Source: Conus ventricosus
Lineage: Eukaryota; Mollusca; Gastropoda; Neogastropoda; Conidae
Length of the DNA: 64,000 nt
Assembly (NCBI GenBank): GCA_018398815.1
Contig: CM031616.1
Span: 67,649,541-67,713,540, forward strand
Direction of reading: 5' to 3'
Shown: one piece after another, positions 58,229 through 64,000 of the stretch
Layout of the letters: every line of letters begins with the position of its first letter
Numbering within the stretch: the first letter of the stretch is position 1
The notes under the pieces: model-generated
What the model was told of the DNA's origin: nothing
Databases searched by the model: none
Seen by the model: the letters and a program-made list of their open reading frames with translations, nothing else
Made by a program: the position numbers and the translations under genes

Positions 58229-59010
58229 CCGGAGGCAGATCCAATGTCCGCTCCTTTTTTCATGACAGCACAATCCACATGACCCTTTATTATCCTGTCG
58301 TCTGGGGGCTGGAATAGCCCAGTGGTAGAGCGCCGGACTCTTAATCTTGGGGTCGCGGGTTCAAATTTCCGCCGGGCCGTTTCGGTACAGGGGGATTTTT
58401 CCCTCAGAGTTAACATTAGTTCTGACTCCATTTCCCATACAGTCCTTTGAATGAGACTATAAACCATGTGTGAATGCACGCATAACATCTTGCATACATG
58501 TAAAAGCCCATCACCAACTTTCGGAAGAGAAGGCCAGTTTGGCCGTTGGTATGGATGACACGTTACACATAGCATGCCCCTTCCCCGAAGATGGAGTATG
58601 GCTGCCTTAATGGTGGGATAAAAAAAATGGTCATACACACAAAACTCCACTCCCTTTGTTGGGTAGATGGGATTAATCCTTGCCTGTCTATACATGGAGT
58701 GTCCGCAGGAGTATCAGCCTGTGTATGCAAAAAAAAAAAAAAAAAATCCTGTCATCTGCTAGACTTTTCATTCCCAAATCCTCGTGCTGTACTAGTGGCG
58801 TAGAAATACAGGAAACCCAAAGCCATGCACTGTTCTGCTATCCTTGCTGAGGTGTGGCATTGAAATAATTGACTGGCCCCAAAAATTCCAGGATGAAATC
58901 ATCTTTTTCATACTCAAGAATATTTTTCACAGAGCTGGAGTGATTTTCACGTATATTCAAATGACGTTGTTACTACTTGACCTTTGTTTGTAACTCTGAA
59001 CTGTGACCTG
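58229..59010 (+). repeat. Dispersed repeat, paralogue of 5.48-5.80 kb, split by a SINE
   Basis: Parts 58,229-58,304 and 58,747-59,010 align with the continuous copy at 5,478-5,800. The second part lies immediately upstream of the ABCG exon, inside what should be its intron. Confidence 0.7.
58305..58746 (+). mobile_element. SINE-A copy, full length
   Basis: tRNA-like head at 58,305-58,372 (GCCCAGTGGTAGAGCGCC, GGGTTCAAAT), common body, poly(A) tail at 58,730-58,746. The target-site duplication TCCTGTCRTCTG lies at 58,293-58,304 and 58,747-58,758. The matching place in the paralogue near 5,549 holds one copy of this 12-mer and no SINE. Confidence 0.93.
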
Positions 59011-59082
59011 TCTATCCATATGCCTATCTGTCGATCTTATTCTTATTGCTTCTATTCATTTTATGTTCTGCTTGATTTCCAG

Positions 59083-59337
59083 TTCAGAGAAGACTTGCTT
59101 CAGTTTCTCCAGGGTCTCGGAGCAGCAGAGACAGTTCAGAGGTCAGATCTCCTGTGTGGTGGCATCAGCTCCTCTGTGTGCAAGTGGACATGGAGTTGCA
59201 GTCAAGCGGCCAGACGACCGTCGGGATGGAGATCGCCTTTCAGGGCATCACGGTCAAGCGAGGGGAGCGCATGATCCTGCAGGACGTCTCCGGCCTGGCC
59301 TGCCCCGGCCAGGTGCTGGCCGTCATGGGGCCCAGCG
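59083..59337 (+). CDS. ABCG-type ABC transporter, one exon
   Basis: ABCG proteins are half-transporters that move lipids, sterols or pigments across membranes with ATP. The frame from ATG 59,190 reads MEIAFQGITVKRGERM, ILQDVSGLACPG and VLAVMGPSG, the strand leading into the Walker A motif of the ABCG/White family. The exon ends at 59,337 inside Walker A, before the G-K-T/S, with donor GTCAGT at 59,338. A pyrimidine-rich acceptor ending TTTCCAG lies at 59,071-59,082, and the frame is open from there, so the exon may be internal or may start at 59,190. The next exon is not in the window by eye. No other ABC exon was found. Confidence 0.75.
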
Positions 59338-59429
59338 GTCAGTGCGGGGATTGGGGGTGAGGGGGCCTGGGAGAGGGATTTTTTGTAGGGTGGTTTATAG
59401 GATGTGTTGGGCTGGCTGGAATGATGTGT

Positions 59430-59690
59430 TAGTGTGTGTGTATGTGTGTGTTGTGTTCATGTGGTGTTTGTGTGTGTGTATGTGTGTGTGTGTGTGTTGG
59501 GTTCGTGTGTTGTGTGTGTGTATTTTGTGTGTTGTGTATGTGTGTTTTTGTGTGTGTGTGTTGTGTGTATTTGTTTGTGTGAGTGCATGTGAGCGTCCGT
59601 CAGTATGTGTATGTGTGTGTGTGTGTGTGTTGTATGTGTGTGTGTGTTGTGTGTGTGTGTGTGTGTGTTTTATGTGTGTGTGTTATGATC
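59430..59690. repeat. (TG)n-rich intronic tract
   Basis: TG runs broken by TTTG and ATG just after the ABCG exon donor site. Confidence 0.88.
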
Positions 59691-60548
59691 AGCAGCATAG
59701 TTGCTGTCTTCCTGTCTGTTTCAGTCTCTCTCTCTTGCTTATGTCTGTCTCCCCATGAGGTTTGTAAGCCAGGTACGCTGGGAAAAAAAGGAAAGGAAGA
59801 GTCGGAGGTCTTGAGCAGTATTCACTGTTCCTCAACATTCCAATAGCACATGCTTGCTTGATCTTTGTATCCCGAAGAGTAGCATCTGGGGCACAACTCG
59901 AGAACCAGTAGTAAGGAGGGTCACCTCATCTCATGGTGACCCCTGTTGCCACTCTCTGCTATCGGCAACTGTTGCAAGTTCATACATCCAGGTTGTTTTC
60001 CGTTGGCAGAGTGGCAGAGAGGAAAGGAGGATTCTTGTTCAGGGGGATCTGTGGCACTTTCTCCCTCGGAGGGGAAGTGGAGGTGGGCAGGGGTGGGGGG
60101 GAGGGGTGGGGTGGGGTGGCAGGAGAATGAGGTTTGGTTGAGGGATTTCATTCTGTCCGGCTCTCTGTAAGAGAGTAGTCATTGTTGTTGGGAGAGAGCG
60201 TAGTGGTTGTTGGTGTCGTGTGGTGTGTGTTTTAGATGAAAAGGCACTGTCACTGAAAGGGCGGGCTCTGTGGCAGTGCAGTGTCTCCTCTGGTGGGTGG
60301 CTTAATGAGGACCTGGTAATTACAGCTTCCTGTTGACTGATGGGGCTGGAACTGTGCGTGTGATGAGATGTTGACGGCCACCACCATCTACCCTCTCATT
60401 CTCCCTCTCTCTCTCTTTCTCTCCCCATGTGCTTTTTTTTCCTCCCCCCCACCCCCCACCCCAGGGCTGGGTGGAAAAAAGCTTGTATGATTTGCTTATC
60501 TCATTACCCAGGAAAAATGAAATTTCGTTTGTTCGTTCATTCATTTGT

Positions 60549-60583
<35 letters not shown>

Positions 60584-61100
60584 GTCTCTGTGTCTCTGCC
60601 TCTCTCTCACACCATATTCCTTAGTGTGATTAGTTTTACAGCAATTTTCTATGCCCCTCTCCACCCTATCACCTCTTGCCTCTACTATGCCCTTCCCAAA
60701 CGCCTGTCTGGCCGACTTTTTGTGTCACGCCGACTTAATGATAAGACACGACTTTGACTGCGGCATGGTAGAGGATTTTGACTCAAGCATCACGAGTCCC
60801 ATCGTCGCGCAAGTCAACGCCACCTGTTTCTCCTTCCCCGCTCGGTCGTGCTTCACAGATAGAGCTGCTGCAACGCTGCTCTTTCCATCTGACCAGTTTC
60901 TGACCTGAATCCCTTGACATGCTTGGACATTTCGTTGCCTTGCATGTCAGCATGCGTGGTGCATGTGGTGGAGAGACTGAACTTCGCACAGCAGCATCAA
61001 AGGCTGAAGACATCGTAGACCTGAAGTTGTGTTTGCTCCAGAATGTCGCTCACTGCATGGGTTGAGAAGTTTCTGTCGCCTTCTAACCAAATGACTCGAT
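59691..61100. other. Probable intron of the ABCG gene, no exon recognised
   Basis: Contains GGGGTGG-rich sequence near 60,080-60,120, poly(C)/CCCACC at 60,440-60,465 and (TC)n at 60,549-60,600. Frames up to about 110 codons are low complexity. Confidence 0.4.
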
Positions 61101-61104
61101 TCCT

Positions 61105-61592
61105 CTTCCAAACCTAAAACGGTTCCTCTCATCCACCTCAGGTGGTCGAAAAGAAGAAACGGTTCTATGCCGGCTGCACACCAGCCATTCATATTTTTAC
61201 TCATTCGTACCTTTTAAAGAGTGAAGAAGCTCCGTGGTGTATTCCATGTCATGTGCCACTCACAATGAAACATATTCTTTTAGAGTGTTGGGACTTGCAT
61301 GATGTGAGACACAAACATTTTACAGCAGATTCCATGAAACTCTTGTTCAGAGATGTTCCTTCCACCTGATGCGATCTTTGAGTTCTTGAAAGAGATCAGC
61401 ATTTTTCATCAGATCTGAGATTTTATAGTGGAAAGATTTTTAACAAAATTCGGGTGTGTTTTTAGAAGATGTGTTTTAAAAAATAGTTGTGTGAATGAAT
61501 GACTGGTGAGTTGACTTCAGCGCAGTGACAACCTGATATGGCCCTCTGCGGTCGGCTGGGCTGGAAGCAACATTACATACATATTACCTTAA
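61105..61592 (+). mobile_element. 5'-truncated LINE end, family of 51.1 kb
   Basis: Matches the ORF2 C terminus (GGTCGAAAAGAAGAAACGGT, then a YLLKSEEAPWCIPCHVPLTM frame) and the 3' UTR down to CGGTCGGCTGGGCTGGAAGC, with an ACAT-type tail. The coding part is well kept, suggesting a younger copy than the one at 7.6 kb. Confidence 0.88.
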
Positions 61593-61892
61593 CCTTTTTA
61601 CTACACCAGCCCTGGGGCCAAAACCTGCATTCTGTATGCCTGAAGCCCGGAGAATTTTCGGGGGGTGATGATACGCAGTGTAAACACTCCTAACATCCCT
61701 GGTAACAAGTGAAGGGAAATAGGTGAATACTTTGAGATTGAAAGAAATCTGCAGTATCTATCAAGTCAGTGGATCAAATATCAAGGTTTTGTTCCAAGTA
61801 GTTTAGAAGATACTGTGAAGTAAAGGTAGCAAGTGACCGTATGGTAATGCATTCCCTGACATAGAGGGTGCGCTTGCACTCAGCAGTAAAAG

Positions 61893-62085
61893 GGTTTATA
61901 ATTTTCATTGGATTTCATTTTCCTGTGACAACCTATCAGGGGTTAACCATTTTCATTGGATGTGATTTTCCTATGACAACCTTTCAGGGGTTAATCATTT
62001 TCATTGGATGTGATTTTCCTATGACAACCTGTCAGGGGTTAATAATTTTCATTGGATTTCATTTTCCAATGACAGTCTGTCAGTC
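61893..62085. repeat. 48-bp minisatellite, 4 copies
   Basis: Unit with TTTTCATTGGATKTSATTTT and CCTATGACAACCTTTCAGGG. The length is a multiple of three, so a 16-residue repeat stays open. Confidence 0.9.
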
Positions 62086-62156
62086 AGACATACCCCAGAA
62101 ACATGATGGATAGCTTCAACCCTCCTAATCCTCTAAAAGGAGAGATCAAGGCCCCA

Positions 62157-62692
62157 GAATTCACAGACCCACAATAGACCATTAGGCTGAACACAGAATC
62201 ACAGTCCCACTATAGACCATTAGGCTGAACACAGATTCACAGAGCCACAATAGACCATTAGGCTGAACACAGATTCACAGAGCCACAATAGACCATTAGG
62301 CTGAACACAAATTCACAGACCCACAATAGACCATTAGGCTGAACACAAATTCACAGAGCCACAATAGACCATTAGGCTGAACACAAATTCACAGACCCAC
62401 AATAGACCATTAGGCTGAATACAAATTCACAGACACACAATAGACCATTAGGCTGAACATAAATTCACAGACCCACAATAGACCATTAGGCTGAACACAG
62501 ATTCACAGAACTACTATAGACCATTAGGCTGAACACAGATTCACAGACCCACTACAGACCGTTAGGCTGAACACAGATTCACAGACCCACTACAGACCGT
62601 TAGGCTGAACACAGATTCACAGACCCACTACAGACCGTTAGGCTGAACACAGATTCACAGAGCCACTACAGACCGTTAGGCTGAACACAGTC
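62157..62692. repeat. 38-bp minisatellite, about 14 copies
   Basis: Unit ATTCACAGACCCACAATAGA then CCATTAGGCTGAACACAR. Copies on the right share the variants CTACAGACCGTTAGG, so the array evolved by local duplication. Confidence 0.93.
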
Positions 62693-63426
62693 TTTTTCAG
62701 TGTGTTAAACTCAACACCGGTGCATACCAGAGGAGGGAATGTTAATCTCCCCTACTCTGAGATCGTGTGTCGAGTTTCATGGGTTGACCCAGATGAAACT
62801 TAAGAGGTGGAATCGAGATTCTGTCTTGAGACTGTGCATTATTTGTGTTTATGCCTTTTAGTTCAGCAGGATAACCTTATGCTGGTGTTTTGTGTGAAGT
62901 CTGTTAAGATGAGGGACGAATACTGTTGATTGTCAAACGCTTTGTTGTAGGTGACTGATTTTAATGCTCATGCTTCAAGTAATTGCACCCGGAGAGTTGA
63001 ATTACACCACTGGAGTATTTGACTGCTTTGAAGAGTTATTTCCCTTCAGTTGTTAGCAGCTTTGTACTGTCAAACACCGTGAGGTTAAAATCCACTTTCA
63101 AAACCTGAGTGAAGGAACTAAAGTAGAGACAAGAAATGAATTAAAGGTGGTACATTCATCTTAGTCTCCTTACGTCAGCCGAGACCTAGCAGATTCCTCG
63201 AAAGTTCAGAGGGCAAAGTTCAAGGACTCGTCAAGCTGGAATCCTTGCCCGCCTCACCTACAGACCAGGTTCTGTGACCTCCACAGACCCAGGGACCCCA
63301 TCAACCACCACACCCGGCCCAGCACAGGAACAAGAATCCACACTTCCATGCAGCCAAGTGAACACCCAGTAGACCTACCCCTAGTGGTGACATCCACACA
63401 CAGGAGAGAGAGGGAGGGAGGGGGTG

Positions 63427-63474
<48 letters not shown>

Positions 63475-64000
63475 CACTTTTTTTATTGTCCAATAGCTGT
63501 CCAGCCCTTTCAGACAAGGGGGGACAATCATATATGACTAAATGTTATATCATAAATGATCTCAGATCACCTTTATCAACAACAAAAAAGTATACACCCA
63601 CACACGCGCATGAAAGGAATATGCACACACATGCACATGCAAATGCATACACACGCGCGCGTTCCCGCACGCGCACTCACGCACATGCACATGCACAGAG
63701 AGAGAGAGAGAGAGAGAGAACAAGAGAGAGCTAGGCATCTTCCATAGGGGCAACTCCCAAACAAGCTTAGTCCTTGTGGACCCACTGGGCTGTAACTCAG
63801 ATCAGTGAGACTGTGTTCAACCTGTCTTGACGATGAGGTACAGAGAGAAGAGACAGTCCATGTTGAACCTCTCTTTATGAGGAGAGACCAGCCCCAAGAC
63901 AAGACTTGACTGACTTCATTTGAATTGTATCTACTTTGTGCAGTGAGTTTCAGAGTGAGACAAACTGCAGGCGGAAAGTGGAACAAATTTTCAAGAACGA
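62693..64000. other. Unassigned, with GA and CA tracts
   Basis: (GA)n at 63,430-63,471 and 63,698-63,719, CA/GC-rich sequence at 63,596-63,695. No gene recognised to the window end. Confidence 0.4.

Overview
This window looks like nuclear DNA of a marine invertebrate, most probably a mollusc. That is an inference from the mix of repeats, not from a diagnostic gene. There are no bacterial features. Most of the 64 kb is microsatellites, minisatellites, poly(G)/poly(C) runs and mobile elements. The only convincing host coding sequence is one exon of an ABCG-type ABC transporter at 59,083-59,337 (+).

Layout. 1-10.3 kb: G/T-rich non-coding DNA with homopolymers, a 44-bp and a 33-bp minisatellite, one tRNA-headed SINE and two 5'-truncated LINE ends. 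11.0-13.6 kb: a SINE on the minus strand inserted at the edge of a Penelope-like element (PLE) that keeps its GIY-YIG nuclease domain and an apparently complete hammerhead ribozyme, then a second, more decayed PLE with inverted hammerhead-like arms. 13,783-29,516: a dead Maverick/Polinton of about 15.7 kb with terminal inverted repeats. It holds remnants of a packaging ATPase (minus), a protein-primed family B DNA polymerase (plus) and a retroviral-type integrase (minus). It interrupts a SINE copy, and an uninterrupted relative of that SINE lies at 33.25-33.65 kb.

29.5-36.2 kb: more SINE copies, a PLE 3' fragment and CA/TA repeats. 36.2-40.0 kb: a tandem array of a roughly 70-bp unit, about 50 copies, each rich in pyrimidines. 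41.9-46.5 kb: a tandem duplication of which one copy carries a SINE, a 40-bp minisatellite, a 15-bp repeat and a three-fold higher-order TC/TG repeat. 46.5-48.3 kb: a 5'-truncated RNase H-bearing LINE on the minus strand, lying between two (TG)n tracts. 49.5-51.0 kb: a 42-bp minisatellite and long (CA)n.

51,110-57,835: a full-length, recently inserted but frame-broken LINE of the I/Nimb-like group (ORF1 with zinc knuckles; ORF2 with endonuclease, reverse transcriptase and RNase H). It has a 14-bp target-site duplication and a CR1/L2-like LINE nested antisense inside its RNase H domain. Its 3' end also occurs at 7.6, 10.2, 50.55 and 61.1 kb. 58-64 kb: a SINE, the ABCG exon, another LINE 3' end and two minisatellites.

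Two SINE types are named here. SINE-A is a tRNA-like head plus body ending in a (TTTC/GAAA)n or poly(A) tail. SINE-B has the same head and body but a different 3' module that ends in an ATT-rich tail.
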